Origin: Kalmusia sp. IMI 367209
Lineage: Eukaryota; Ascomycota; Dothideomycetes; Pleosporales; Didymosphaeriaceae
Direction: 5' to 3'
Assembly (NCBI GenBank): GCA_027946365.1
Contig: JAPEUQ010000009.1
Span: 1,550,001-1,614,000 of the forward strand
DNA length: 64,000 nucleotides
Part shown: positions 32,760 through 44,769 of the stretch, in pieces
How positions within the stretch are numbered: position 1 is the first letter of the stretch
How the letters are laid out: the number at the start of each line of letters is the position of its first letter
Made by a program: the position numbers and the translations under genes
Notes under the pieces: generated by a model
What the model was told of the DNA's origin: nothing
Databases searched by the model: none
Seen by the model: the letters and a program-made list of their open reading frames with translations, nothing else

Positions 32760-35027
32760 ATGGCCGACAGACAGGAGACCTACACCGTTAGCGTCTTCCC
32801 CAGCGACGCCGGTGACGACCGCCAGGATGCTGCCCCCGCCCGCATCCAGAAAGCGCTCGCCGAGTTTGTCATGGACTTCCATCTTGACAATGTCTTCGTC
32901 TACAGGCACGTCGAGATACTAGCTTGATCCACGACGTGGCTAATTGTTCTACAGAGACCAGATTCGCGAAAATGTGCTCATCAAGCAGTACTACTGCGAC
33001 ATTGACATCGCCCATCTCATCTCCTATGACGAGGAGCTGGCGCACAAGCTCACCCAAGACCCCGCCGAGATGATCCCACTGGTGCGTCTCGCCATCCGAT
33101 TTACAGCTTCCCCTCTGATCGTATGCAGTTTGAAGCCGCCTTAAAAACATGCACCCAACGAATCGTCTACCCCTCGCAGCGAAACATTAAGCTACCCGAG
33201 CACCAGCTGCTCCTCCACTCCACTGCCTCTCAGCTTTCCATTCGAGACCTGACGGCATCGTACGTCTCGCGCCTCGTGCGCATACCAGGTATCATTATCG
33301 GCGCCTCCACACTCTCCTCAAAATCCACAACCCTCGCCCTTCGGTGCCGAAATTGCCAGCACGAAGAAGTGATACCCGTATCGGGCGGCTTTTCAGGCGT
33401 TTCTCTGCCACGAACCTGCAGCCGGCTACGAGCAGAAGGCGACAACTCTGACAAATGCCCACTGGACCCCTACTACGTCATGCATGAGCGCTGCCAATTC
33501 ATCGACCAGCAAGTGCTCAAGATGCAGGAAGCGCCTGACCAGGTCCCCGTCGGTGAACTGCCGCGCCATATCATGATCTCGGCCGACCGCTATTTGGCGA
33601 ATCGCGTCGTTCCTGGTACACGGTGCACTGTCATGGGCATCTACTCCATCTATCAGCAAAAAGGATCCAAGAAATCACAGAATGCTGCAGTAGCCATCCG
33701 CAATCCGTACATCCGTGCCGTGGGGATCCACGCAGATGTGGATCATACGACGAAGGGTAACATGACCTTTACCGAAGAGGAAGAGCAAGAATTCTTAGAG
33801 ATGAGCCGAAGACGAGACATTTACGAAGTATTCGCGAACTGCATCGCGCCATCCATCTACGGAAATCAGGACATCAAGAAGGCCATTGCATGTCTGCTCA
33901 TGGGAGGCTCCAAAAAGATTCTGCCGGATGGCATGAAACTTCGTGGCGATATAAACGTGCTGCTCCTTGGTGACCCAGGTACGGCAAAGTCACAGCTTTT
34001 GAAATTTGTGGAGAAGGTCGCACCGATTGCAGTCTACACTTCCGGTAAAGGCTCATCAGCAGCTGGTCTTACGGCATCGGTCCAGCGCGATCATAACACA
34101 CGTGAATTCTATCTTGAAGGAGGAGCCATGGTGCTCGCTGATGGCGGCGTCGTTTGTATTGACGAGTTCGATAAGATGCGCGATGAGGATCGTGTCGCAA
34201 TCCACGAGGCGATGGAACAGCAAACCATCTCCATTGCCAAAGCTGGCATCACGACTATTCTGAACTCGCGAACATCTGTTCTCGCCGCTGCCAACCCTAT
34301 CTTCGGACGGTATGACGATATGAAAACGCCTGGTGAGAACATCGACTTCCAGACCACCATTCTATCTCGTTTTGACATGATCTTCATCGTTCGAGACGAG
34401 CACGATCGAGGTCGCGATGAGCGGATAGCGAAGCACGTCATGGGTCTCGCTATGGGGGGTCATGGCACAGAAGAAGTGGTGCAAGCTGAGATTCCGATCG
34501 AGAAGATGAAACGCTACATCTCTTACTGTCGCCAGAAATGCGCGCCACGTCTCTCACCTGAGGCTGCCGAAAAGCTCAGTTCGCATTTCGTAAGCATCAG
34601 GCGACAAGTCCATGCCTCCGAGATGAACGCGAACCAACGCTCCTCCATTCCCATCACCGTCCGTCAGCTAGAGGCTATCATCCGTATCACTGAATCTCTC
34701 GCTAAGCTTTCACTATCCCCTGTTGCCGACGAGTCTCATGTCGATGAAGCGATCCGATTGTTCCTTGCCTCTACCATGGATGCAGTGACGCAGGGCGAGG
34801 GCCAAGTATCGAAAGAGCTTATGGATGAAGTCAACAAGGTCGAAGAAGAGCTACGACGACGGATGCCCATCGGCTGGCAAGTCAACTTGTCAACGTTGAA
34901 GCGCGAGATGTGCGATGGTAAAGGGTATTCGGAGCAAGCGCTTGGTCGTGCCCTGCACGTCATGGCCGCGAGAGAGACGATACGGTGGAGGCACGGTCAA
35001 AGTGTAGTCTTCAGGGCTAATGCGTAA
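32760..35027 (+). CDS. MCM5: DNA replication licensing factor MCM5
   Basis: Three exons (32760-32905, 32955-33081, 33129-35027) join in phase to 723 aa, the usual MCM5 length. The N-terminal domain holds a zinc-binding CRNC pair (about 164-167) with a second Cys pair further on ([15 protein letters not shown]). The AAA+ motor has Walker [12 protein letters not shown] (about 371), Walker B VCIDEFDK (about 434), sensor and arginine finger (LSRFDMIF, about 503), and a C-terminal winged-helix region. [22 protein letters not shown] and the [12 protein letters not shown] start are typical of MCM5 rather than other MCM paralogues. It is one subunit of the MCM2-7 helicase loaded at origins and activated in S phase. 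The first intron uses a GC donor (GCACGT at 32906); a GT donor would break the frame. The call is firm. Confidence 0.96.
32906..32954 (+). other. GC-AG intron in MCM5
   Basis: Donor GCACGT follows TACAG, acceptor TTCTACAG. Splicing gives VYRDQIREN, the family sequence. It is the same donor hexamer as in the AA9 gene. Confidence 0.75.
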
Positions 35028-35532
35028 TCGATATTTTCACTCATGTGGCGTTCAGGGCTTGGTTATTCCGGACATGGCATTATGACGTAGGATGTCGGAG
35101 TTGCGCCGAGTGAGGGATATATCTACGAAGACGAGGTTGGACATAAGACTGGCGTTCCGGTCATGAGTTAGCATGTAGCGCTTCAATTCAATCCATGAAT
35201 TTACTTCATAACACTGCAAATCACATTTCGCTTCTGAACACAACACTTTCCCTAGTCTACGTGTCTATCTCGATGTTTACGTCCACCAGCTGCCCTATAC
35301 AGATCGCGGGCTTCCTACACGATCTCCTTCGTGAAAACATTGTGCAGTTCTGCCGTTGTTCACTTCTTTGTTCAAATTTCACTACATCGGTGTTCGTTCA
35401 CAATTCCCGCCAGACTAATCGCACATAGACCGGAAACTACATAAACTCCCCGTCCTCGAGCACACTGACAAGAAGCTTGTCTCTTGGTCAATTAACAACA
35501 ACTTCAAAAGCTGACCAAAAAAGTCAAGAAAA
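35028..35532. other. Intergenic, upstream of 511-aa gene
   Basis: 505 nt between two plus-strand genes: 3' flank of MCM5 and likely promoter/leader of the next gene. No feature stands out. Confidence 0.55.
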
Positions 35533-37068
35533 ATGGCGTCGTTTACCAGCACCACCACAACAAAAAAGGCCAAGCAACCTTTTGCGCTTCTCCGCAAAAC
35601 GTACCAAAATATCTGGAACGACAACCTCGCTACAGCAGGCACGAAGAAGTCTCTTAATATCCGCATAATGTGCTGGCTGAACGCTGTTGAGGAAGAGACG
35701 CCCTTTGAGATGGTGGCATTCTTCGTCGACGCAGGCCGCTATTGCGCCGAGACGAAGCAACTTACCCACTACAATGGAAATGTCATGCCCCAGGAGGACT
35801 TAGTGAGCGCGTCGATCGTGTTTCTCAAGCCCGCCGAGGAGAAGTGCTTGAATGTGAAGTATGATGGGCAGGGCCTGTTGAATTTCGTGGGCGGTCCGTC
35901 GGAGTGGCTGTATTATTTTGGTCCGCAGATTGGTGAACAAGTGCAGATGGCTGGTGAAGAGCATGGAGCTGAGGAGGAGGATCCGTTCGGCGACGATTTC
36001 GAGGAGGACTCGTTCAGGATGAAGCACGAGGAAGACCTATTTGCGGATTTCGACGGGGGCCCGGCCAAATCGTTTTCATATCAACCTTCTTCGGAGAAGA
36101 CCGGAACTCCAGGCTCAGACGCATCCTCCGACCCTTCGTTCAAATGCGTTATAGCCGTCGCTCATGACAGAACCATGTCGAATCTACAAACCTTCGGTAG
36201 TTGCTTTGGAAATCGTGCTCTGCGCGAACAGAGTACGCTTTCTAGCGCTGACCTAAAGTTCTCAAAGCAAAGCATCCCGCAGCCGTTTCTGAGCAGTGGT
36301 CTACCATCTAGCGATACCTTCGTACAGTTCGACTTGGAGCAGCATGCTGAGCTAGAGGAGGCTATTAATGAACGGAAACAAGGGAGTGGAATTGCATGGC
36401 GTATCAAGAACCGCCCCCGTACACCGGGTATCAGAGATCCTACCGCTACTGTGCGCGCCGCTCATGCGAATCTGCGGGGCGCCGGGCTGCTTCCCCCTAC
36501 GCCAGCTTCTAGGCAGGTCACTGAATGGACTTCTACATCGACTATTATACCGACTTGTGTGCTTCACTCTAAGCCAAATTTCGATTCGAACTCTAGGTCA
36601 ACTTTCAAATCGGCTCCTGAATCGACCTCTGAACAAGCCCTTGAATCAATCCCACCGCACACTTTGAGCCACGTCGGCCATCTTTTACCTCACTCAAGCC
36701 TAATGTACTCACATTTTTCCATCAAAAAAGGCCAACCCGTCCACACTAAAGTCATAGGCCCCCTACAGCCTCGCCCGGTCGCAAAGCATCCGCGGCCCTC
36801 CATCGGCGATGGCATGATCCAAGATGTTCACCCAGAGGTTCTGACTCAGCGCAATATCGCCGCCGTACACTTTGCGGAAGCCAATCCTCAAGGGGCTATC
36901 ATGTATAAGCGTGGATGGATTGATTGCGATCGGAGGCAGACGCTGGAACTTAAGCGTAGGGCTAATGGGCAGATTGTGATTGGGCATGTTGAGGATGTGG
37001 AGAAGGCAGAGCACAAGTCACGCGCCCAACGGGCTTTTGGTGGATTGAAAAAGTTCTTTTGGCGTTAG
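35533..37068 (+). CDS. Intronless hypothetical protein, 511 aa
   Basis: One uninterrupted frame of 511 codons with a good start (AAAATGGCG). The N-terminal 130 residues look folded (NIWNDNLATAGTKKSLNIRI, EMVAFFVDAGRYCAE, ASIVFLKPAEEKCL). An acidic patch follows (about 138-165: EEHGAEEEDPFGDDFEEDSF), then a long Ser/Pro/Thr-rich, probably disordered region (about 175-400). The C-terminus is basic (ELKRRANGQIVIG, HKSRAQRAFGGLKKFFWR) and could bind membranes or nucleic acid. There is no signal peptide or transmembrane helix. I do not recognise a family. Lack of introns and length set it apart from its neighbours. The coding call is firm because chance frames of this length are rare and codon usage resembles the flanking genes. 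Confidence 0.82.
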   Translation: MASFTSTTTTKKAKQPFALLRKTYQNIWNDNLATAGTKKSLNIRIMCWLNAVEEETPFEMVAFFVDAGRYCAETKQLTHYNGNVMPQEDLVSASIVFLKPAEEKCLNVKYDGQGLLNFVGGPSEWLYYFGPQIGEQVQMAGEEHGAEEEDPFGDDFEEDSFRMKHEEDLFADFDGGPAKSFSYQPSSEKTGTPGSDASSDPSFKCVIAVAHDRTMSNLQTFGSCFGNRALREQSTLSSADLKFSKQSIPQPFLSSGLPSSDTFVQFDLEQHAELEEAINERKQGSGIAWRIKNRPRTPGIRDPTATVRAAHANLRGAGLLPPTPASRQVTEWTSTSTIIPTCVLHSKPNFDSNSRSTFKSAPESTSEQALESIPPHTLSHVGHLLPHSSLMYSHFSIKKGQPVHTKVIGPLQPRPVAKHPRPSIGDGMIQDVHPEVLTQRNIAAVHFAEANPQGAIMYKRGWIDCDRRQTLELKRRANGQIVIGHVEDVEKAEHKSRAQRAFGGLKKFFWR

Positions 37069-37735
37069 GGTCGCTTACGGGCGGGCTGATGCTGGAGAGC
37101 GTGGGCAAGATTGTTGTGTGTGACTGTCTAGGCAGTGGTCGACTTGTTTTTCGTGAGACAATTTGAGTGACCTCCAAAATAGGAAGGCAACTACACACAG
37201 ACAGTTTTCAAGGAGGGTTTCTGTAGTACTAAGATTGATCGGGATTGTCTACAGGGCGAAGAGGTGATCCAGGTTGTGGATCGATCGAACACCTGCGCTG
37301 CCTTTTTTTTTTTATTTAAGAATTTTGCTAGATTAAATAGAGACATAGCTTAGCATATTTGTAAGCTCCATGAGCCATGTATTCTATCTTGTACTCTATT
37401 AGCATTTCGAATTTTTAATAATTCTGATCGTGTCTACTTGTTGATACAGGTTGTGAAATATCTCGTGACACCAAAATAGATATGACCGCCTTGTCGGCAA
37501 ACCCGCCAGTTGACCCCCTTTCCATCTACGTAGTAACTACAGCTAGATGCAATTAAAAAAAGGAATCGACCGATATCAATACTCAGACAACATTCTGCAC
37601 ATTTGGCCGAAGAGTGGGAGAAAGTGGGAGGGTTGCGCGCTACCGAGTTTGGCGTCTAGCCCCATGCAAGCTTAGCGCGATGCAAACAATCTAGCTATTC
37701 TACACACCACCAGTATAATACACATTCCCGCCAAA
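37069..37735. other. Intergenic, upstream of ribokinase
   Basis: 667 nt, AT-rich, including a poly-T run at about 37301-37312. No gene or RNA recognised. Confidence 0.55.
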
Positions 37736-38817
37736 ATGCCTCCCAAAAAAGCAGTCATATCAGTAATCGGCTCGCTCAATGTCGACCTCGTCACTCGCAC
37801 GCCCCGCGTTCCCGTAGCAGGTGAAACGCTAACCACCGAGTCCTTCTCCACAGGCTATGGCGGGAAGGGCGCGAATCAGGCCGTGGCATGTGCACGTCTC
37901 TCTCGAACGCAGCAGCAAGCTACGGGCGGTGAGGCCTCTGATGTCGAAGTGCGAATGGTGGGCGCAGTTGGTGACGATGAATTCTATGAGGGTTTCTTGA
38001 AGAGTTTGCAGAAGGATGGATTAAGGACAGAGGGCGTGAAGGTGTTGCAGGGGAAGAAGACGGGCGTGGCGGTTATTATAGTGGAGACGGGGACGGGTGA
38101 AAATAGGATCATGTTTTGTCCTGGGGCGAACTTTGAGGTCGGGGTTGAGGATTTGGTGGATGGGGATGTGGGAGTTGTGTTGTTCCAGTTGGAGTTACCA
38201 TTGGAAGTTGTGAGTGCTCCATTGATACATTCCTTGATCTATACTTACCGCTAGTAGGTCCTGCATAACATGAAAGTAGCACGTGAGAAAGGAGCTGAGA
38301 CGATCATCAACCCTGCACCAGCTATACCTCTCCCAGAAGAGGCGTACCATGGACTCGGTCACCTTATCGTGAACGAAACCGAGGCCGCAATACTATCTGG
38401 TATCGAGAACCCCACATCCTGGGACAAAGTCGCCGCTGTGTTCATCGCAAGAGGCGTGAAGAACGTCATCATCACTCTCGGTGGAGAGGTACGTGCATTG
38501 CTCCCTAAATATCAGTTCGCTCACTAACGCTTTATAAGGGTGTCTACTATCAGACGGACAAGCAACAGGCGCAGTCGCAACTTGGCCAGATTGTGCCTGC
38601 TAGAAAAGTCAAGGTGGTCGATACTACGGCAGCTGGTGACACTTTCGTTGGTGCCTACTCAGTGGCAGTTGCGAGGTGGAAAGCTTCTGAGCAAAAGAGT
38701 GACTTCGATCTGGATTCAGCGATAGCATATGCGAATTTGGCTGCTTCATTAACAGTGCAGAAAGCTGGAGCACAATCGTCTATCCCTTGGGTAAATGAAG
38801 TAACCTCTTCGGTGTAG
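37736..38817 (+). CDS. rbsK: Ribokinase (PfkB family)
   Basis: Three exons (37736-38209, 38258-38488, 38539-38817) join in phase to 327 aa. The PfkB fold is complete. VIGSLNVDLVTRTPRVPVAG at the start binds ribose through the NxD element. GYGGKGANQAVACAR is PfkB signature 1, and NPAPAIPLPEE with VNETEAAIL are ribokinase motifs. VVDTTAAGDTFVGAYSVA (about 265-280) is signature 2 with the catalytic Asp and anion hole. The enzyme phosphorylates D-ribose to ribose-5-phosphate using ATP in the cytosol, feeding the pentose-phosphate pathway or nucleotide synthesis. A longer exon 2 start at 38255 would read a stop, so the acceptor at 38257 is fixed. The transporter and aldo-keto reductase genes follow on the same strand; any shared pathway is only suggested. 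Confidence 0.94.
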
Positions 38818-39438
38818 AAATACTGCCAATTACCTAAAATAAGTGTTACAAATAACTTTGCCAAAGAGGCGCGACCATTACGTCGACGAATGTTTTACTA
38901 CAATATCACCGGCTACTGTTGCTGGTCTCGATATTAGCGCTCTTCCGAGGGTCAAAGCTTGAGAGAAGCACATCTATCAATCGATTCACATACCTATGAG
39001 AAGACTCGGCTTTTTCCTAGTCAGAGACCGCCGGCTATATCCTAAAGAGTTAGCGTTCATGAACCCCAGACTCCGGGACCCGGGTATCAATTTCCTGAGC
39101 TTCCCCAACTTTCCCCACACGTCCAACGTCGTCGTCTAAACAAGCCTGATAAATGAGGCCACCCCACAATTTCCTGCAGCCAAGCAAAGCATATCTTTGT
39201 CAATTGGTTACTGACGCCTGCCATCAATACTGTTACCTGCAAGAACGGAGTTCGACGCAGCAATGACTCGATTACGAGGGATGAAGGTAGGCTCTGGGGG
39301 GATTGTAGTCTGATCCTGTATACAAACACATGCATGGCATAATGCATCTCTGGCAGTGTAAGTGATCAGCGCTGTATAAGTGAAAGTTCCCCAGCATACA
39401 AAACCGCACTTCTATAGACACACTCCCCGTGCAGGACC
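38818..39438. other. Intergenic, upstream of transporter gene
   Basis: 621 nt between head-to-tail genes. No feature recognised. Confidence 0.55.
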
Positions 39439-41049
39439 ATGACAAATTCAGTTGCCCAAGGCTTCTCAGCCTACGATACGACAGAGTACAAAGAGTCCAA
39501 AGTCTTCGACGAGGAAATCAATGCCAAGAAGGATCGGCATAGCTATGTTCCCCACGAACCTACACTGTTCGACGCTCAGAAGAAGCTCGAGGCAAAAGTC
39601 CTCCGTAAGGTTGACTGGCGTCTCATTCCCATCCTGGGTCTTCTCTATTCCGTCGCAGGCCTCGATCGTGTCAATCTGTCCAACGCGCGAGTCGCTGGTA
39701 TGAATACGGACTTACGCTTCGACATTGGCGATCGGTACTCTATCGCGCTTCTCGTTTTCTTCATTACCTACTTCTTGTTTGAGTTACCTACGACGTTGCT
39801 TCTCCGCCCTCTTAGACCGAGGTACCTCTTGAACGGGCTAGCAGTGAGCTGGGGCGCTGTAATGCTGGGCATGGGATTCATTAACGATTGGCGATACATT
39901 GTGGTGTGCAGGATGCTGATTGGTGTGTTCGAGGCAGGTTACCTGCCGTGCTGTATGTTCCTATTGGCTACGTGGTACCAAAGATTCGAAGTGCAAACGA
40001 GAATGAGTTGGTAAGTGTTATCTCAACTATCTGTACATTAAAATTACGCGCTAATAATGTCGCCATCTGCAGGTGGTACTTGATCAACTTGTTTGTAAGC
40101 GCATTCGGAAACATTCTAGCTTTCGCCATCGTGAAATTGGACGGAGCTCACGGCATCGAGGGATGGAGATGGATATTCATGTCAGTGCTTATATCCCTAG
40201 TTCTGTTATAATGACTAATGATCTTGTAGCGTTGAAGGAGCAGCGACCGTTGGAGTTGCCATTATAGGCTGGTTCCTCGTCATCGATTTTCCAGACAGAA
40301 TGCTCGCCTCAAACAATCTACATGGCTTTACACAAGACGAAATCCAAGTCATCCTAGATCGTATTGACCGTGATCGGGGGGATTCACAACCAGACAAACT
40401 CACTCGGTCAAAATTCTTGAAGCACGTCGCCAATTGGGAGCTCTGGGCGTACGGCTTCATGTTCCTAACTTGTTCGGCGCCCATCTACGCATTTGCGTAC
40501 TTCATACAGATTATCCTCGGGACGATCGTAAACAGCACAGCCGTGGTATTTCTTCTATGTGCACCACCGTACCTGTTCAGTATCATCTGGACTGTCGGCT
40601 GCGCTTGGTTGGCCGATCGCTCACACCTACGAATGCCATGGATGGTGGGAAATGCTGCGATCACATTCGCGGGTCTTCTCATCACGGCATATTCAGCGAA
40701 CTCTGGAGCTCGTTATTTTGGAGTCTTCCTAGGCGTGAGCGGCTGCAACGCCAATCTACCCACGATTATTGCTTTTCAGTCAAACAATGTGCGCAGCGAC
40801 TCGCGGCGTAGCGTCGCAAACGGCGTGCAGCTTCTGTTCGCCGCGATTGGAGGCATCTATGCGAGTACAACGTTTATGCAAAAGGAGTATCCCACCTATC
40901 GGACGGGTGTATGGTGCGCAGTAGCTACACAGATCTTACTCATCATTCTGTGTGTGGTGATGTTCTTACACTTCAGAAGGAAGAACAAGGCTGCAGATGA
41001 AAATGGCGAGATAATTCAAGAAGATGAAAGCTTTAGGTACACGTTCTGA
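39439..41049 (+). CDS. MFS transporter, anion:cation symporter (Dal5/allantoate permease) family
   Basis: Three exons (39439-40010, 40073-40180, 40230-41049) join in phase to 499 aa with about twelve hydrophobic helices. The cytosolic N-terminus precedes KVDWRLIPILGLLYSVAGLD, the hallmark first helix of this family, and the helix 2-3 region with DRVNLSNARVAGM. Helix 4-5 RYIVVCRMLIGVFEAGYLPC and WYLINLFVSAFGNILAFAIV follow. A central loop (DRIDRDRGDSQPDK) separates the halves, and the tail is short and charged. Relatives import allantoate, nicotinate, pantothenate, dipeptides or other carboxylates by proton symport at the plasma membrane. The substrate cannot be read from sequence. Placement between ribokinase and an aldo-keto reductase might hint at a sugar-acid or nucleoside-breakdown substrate. 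Confidence 0.9.
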
Positions 41050-41486
41050 TACGTTGCTGTAGAGTAGGAGTAACTCGCTCAGAGATAGGCAATAATATTC
41101 GGTGGCTACCCTGGCCGTGCGGAGGCTTTTCGGAGACATGTTATACTAGGTCTACCTGTAGCCTTTGAAATGGAATGGAGTAACAGGCGAATGTAGCGCT
41201 CCAAAGCGAGAGTCAATGCACGCGAAACGTCACTTTATCATGTCTGACATCCAGTCCTTTACCAAATACAGTTACAGGTATCAAGGTGACCTAATATTTG
41301 ACTATGCGCTAGTCTGTTTTACGGTTAGGCATGGATGATGTTGCTCACTTGCATGCCGCAGCTCGCACAACGAGACCACTTCTCCGCTCCGATCCTCCGT
41401 TCTTCTCACACCATAAACATATAACATTTCTGAGTTACCAGTATCTGTAAACGATAAATCACAATCGTCAAAGATCATAACTCACG
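41050..41486. other. Intergenic, upstream of aldo-keto reductase
   Basis: 437 nt between head-to-tail genes, no recognisable feature. Confidence 0.55.
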
Positions 41487-42731
41487 ATGCCTCCTCAACT
41501 CATATTCGGCACCGGAGGCCTCGGCATGCAAGGAAGCGGCTCTTTCCAGGACGCAGAGTCAGTACGTGAACTGATGTCCACATTGAAAGAGCTTGGAATA
41601 ATGCGCATCGATACTGCTGCTCGATATCCACCACCAAGCCCTGGACTGGCTGAGAAGCTGGTTGGAGAAACAGCTGATGGGTTTGTGGTTGACACGAAAA
41701 TACTTACGGATACAAAGACGGACGGTAGTGGCGACTTGGCGAGAGACAAAATGAAGGAAAGCATTGGGGAGAGTCTGGGGAGGTTGAAAAGAGGAAGTGT
41801 AAGTCACATTAAGATGGCTTGTGCCTGTTTGAGCAAGTGGGGAGCGTAAGAAACCGTTAAAGCTGGAGGTCAAGGCAGGAAGCTGAAGCCTGTTTGACTA
41901 CGTCATTGCGAACCGTAATTCATGTTTCGGTCTATTCATACTAATCATGGTTATTTACAGGTTTATATTCTGTACTCGCATCGTGCGGACCCGTCCACAC
42001 CGCTGATCGAACAAGTTCGCAACTTCAACGAACAAATCAAACAACAACGTTGCAAATTTGTGAGCCGTCTTATCTGTTCAAACAAGGGTTTTAAAATAAT
42101 ATGCTGAGTAACTCCTCAGTGGGGTGTTTCAAACACATCGCCCGCTGTGCTTGAAGAAATACTGAAGATTTGCGACGAGAACAAATGGCAGAAACCGCGT
42201 TACTACCAAGGAAGCTATAGCCTCATCACCCGAGGCATGGAAACAAAGCTCCTACCTATACTACGCTCAAATGGCATGTTTTTTAATGGATATCAGTACG
42301 TTTCTATTGCACCGTTATTTCGTAGGCCAATGATACAGAGCGTTGATCATAAATACAGGCCTCTTGCCGCCGGCTTCCTGACAGGAAAATTCGTGAACAA
42401 CGACTACACTGGAACGCGCTTCGATCCGAATTCACCCGTTGGAAGCGTAATGCAAAAAATGTTTTCGGGTGATGAACTCATGGCAGCCATGAAAAGGTTT
42501 GATGCTGCTGTCAAAGAGAAAGGCTTGACTTCGGTTGAAGTGGCTCTTCGTTGGCTGATGCACCATGCTGCGCTCACGGAAGATGACGGCGTGATATTAG
42601 GCGCGAGCCGTATACAACAGGTCCATGATACTGTGGCAATGTGCAGGAAAGGGCCACTAGAAGACGACGTTCTAGCACTGACGGAAGCGCTTTGGTATGA
42701 TGTAAAGGGATTGAGAGGGGAAATACTTTGA
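41487..42731 (+). CDS. Aldo-keto reductase (AKR7-like)
   Basis: Four exons (41487-41798, 41961-42059, 42120-42295, 42359-42731) join in phase to 319 aa. The start PQLIFGTGGLGMQG is a typical first strand and loop. The catalytic Asp lies in IDTAARYPPPSPG (about 40), with the Tyr of ARYP. A further tetrad residue (His) is expected in the YILYSHRADPSTP strand (about 111). A WGVSNTSPAVLEEI helix and Q-PLAAGFLTGKF (about 195-207) are NADPH-cleft elements, and the C-terminus has LGASRIQQVHDTV. The order matches the AKR7/aflatoxin-aldehyde-reductase-like group, which reduces aldehydes with NADPH in the cytosol. The 58-aa exon 3 ends in GYQ and joins PLAAG cleanly once the 63-nt intron is removed. 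The exact substrate is unknown. Confidence 0.88.
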
Positions 42732-43971
42732 GCAGCTTGCCATATCGACTGTCTTCCTAATCATTGATTTGCCATTCGGTCGACTTGCAATTTGAAGCAC
42801 TGTAGTATTGCAGCCATCTGTACCGGAAGAATCTAGATAGGCGCTCCGAAGACGTTCAGTCAACTGAATGTAAGCTACCTCAAAGTGACACAACAGCTCC
42901 CGACGCTCTCTAAGATTTTGACTCGCATCGGATATCTCCGCGACAAACATTGACTCGTGTGTATGTTTCTACACCTAATTCACATGAAGTGTCGTCAATG
43001 GTGGTCTAGATTTGCTATGTCGGTAGCGGGTCCGGGCCGCAAATGAAGGGAGAGGAATAATCTTCCGATATCGTCCCATATGCCAGATTCATGAAACATG
43101 AAACGCATGGCTGGACCCACTATGGTCTAGAAGTAAAGGTGAATTGGTCCGAGCGTTAAGCAGAGCTACTTCACTTGGAACACTGAGCATAAGCCCATGG
43201 AGAAAAGAGCATTTAGACTTAGATTTATCACAGCAGCAGAGAGTCAGTCCATAATGAGGCGGAAACTCGACGTGGTCAAAGATTTATCCGAACATTTGAA
43301 TTTGGGGTTCGAGGAAATGCCGTGACGCCACAGTCACCTACGCTTGCTGCAATGCGAATTCAACATTGCGCTTACGTACCACTAGCGCGAGGCTGTCAAA
43401 TTTACATTGCGGGGTATGAAACGGTGGCTTGCAAAATTCTACCTACAATAGATTTGTGGTACGTGATCAATCCTCAAAACGTCAGGTAGCTTATAACTCC
43501 ACCCATGGAATTTCTTTGTCCCCATCATCAATCAAAACTCACTGGCCACAACATACATCGTTGCCAGTTCCATTATATGCATCGTTCTGAAGCCAATGAT
43601 CATTTTCGTTGCTTAATCTAGATCATTCAACTTTTGAAACAGTGGTGTAAGCCTTGACTTGGCTTCGGAAGGAAAATTACGCAAATCTACACAAGATTGC
43701 ACGGGACCCATCAGCAATTAAATTAGTGACACTGATGACGAACAGTCAACAGACTTCGGGGATCCTTGGTCATGGAAGGCTCATTCAGTATAAGACGATC
43801 AAAACTCACCTTCGTTGACTGAACCATCGGCCTAGGTCGCAACATCCATTCTTTCACTCATTTTTGCGCCCTTTCACTTCATACGTTCTTTAGCTGACGC
43901 TTTCCAAGCCGACTCAACTTTTGACACATTGCGCAAAGTCGTAACCAAGCACCTTCCAACTCATATCCAAA
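42732..43971. other. Intergenic, no gene seen
   Basis: 1.24 kb, AT-leaning, with only short frames. It includes the promoter side of the CAP gene. No tRNA, repeat or mobile element recognised. Confidence 0.55.
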
Positions 43972-44769
43972 ATGCGTTTCTCTACTTTTGCCGCATCCCT
44001 CCTTGTGTCCAGCGCTGCGGCCTGGCGTTTCCCGGATTTCGACTGGAACAACCATGGATTTCGCCCCACTAGGAGCTCAGCCGTAGCTACTGTAGCCCCT
44101 ACTAAGACCGCTGTGACTTCTGCGACCCTTTCTACCACCGCCGTAGCTTCTGTCGCACCTACTACCACTGTCGTCGCGGATGCTGTCACCTCGAAGACTT
44201 CTGCTGCAGCTATATCCACAGCCACCAGCTCTAGCAGCCTGACCACGGACCAGCAGAACGCCCTTGACGCACACAACGATGCCCGCGCTGAAGTCGGCAC
44301 TGCTGATTTGGTTTGGGATACCACGTTAGCATCGGACGCTCAGACGTACGCCAACAAGCTTGCATCGAGCGGCACCTTCGAGCATTCGGGTGTCTCTGAT
44401 CAAGGCGAGAACCTGTATATGCAGTATGGCACCAGCACTCCTCTCACTAATGCCGTAAAGGCGTTCCTTGATGAGAAGAGTTCGTATAATGGGGAGGCAA
44501 TCTCGATGACCAACTATATGACCTTTGGTCATTATAGTAAGTATTCATCGATGAGAATACGACAAGCAAAAAACTAATCACAAAAAAAAACAGCCCAATG
44601 TGTATGGAAGAGTACTACCAAGGTCGGAATGGCTTCAGCCAGCGGCAGCGACGGAGCTACTTACGTCGTTGCACGATACAAGGCTCCCGGCAACATGTAA
44701 GTATTTCGAGGCTCGATATCTGCGAAATGGCTAATTATGTGAAACAGGGTTGGTGAGACAGCTTATTGA
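43972..44769 (+). CDS. Secreted CAP/PR-1-like (SCP) protein
   Basis: Three exons (43972-44536, 44594-44696, 44748-44769) join in phase to 229 aa. The signal peptide (about 1-17, ending SSAAA) is followed by WRFPDFDW and a low-complexity Ser/Thr/Ala/Val linker (about 34-90, repeats of APT and SAT type) that is probably O-glycosylated. The CAP domain (about 92-225) begins DQQNALDAHNDARAEVG and includes LASDAQTYANKLASSGTFEH and GENLYMQYG. The GHYTQCVWKSTTKVG signature is recovered exactly at the first intron (HY|TQ), and the domain ends VVARYKAPGNMVGE. CAP proteins are extracellular; in fungi some bind sterols or lipids and export them or modulate hosts. The call is firm. The last exon is only seven codons, but the stop follows naturally. 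Confidence 0.9.
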
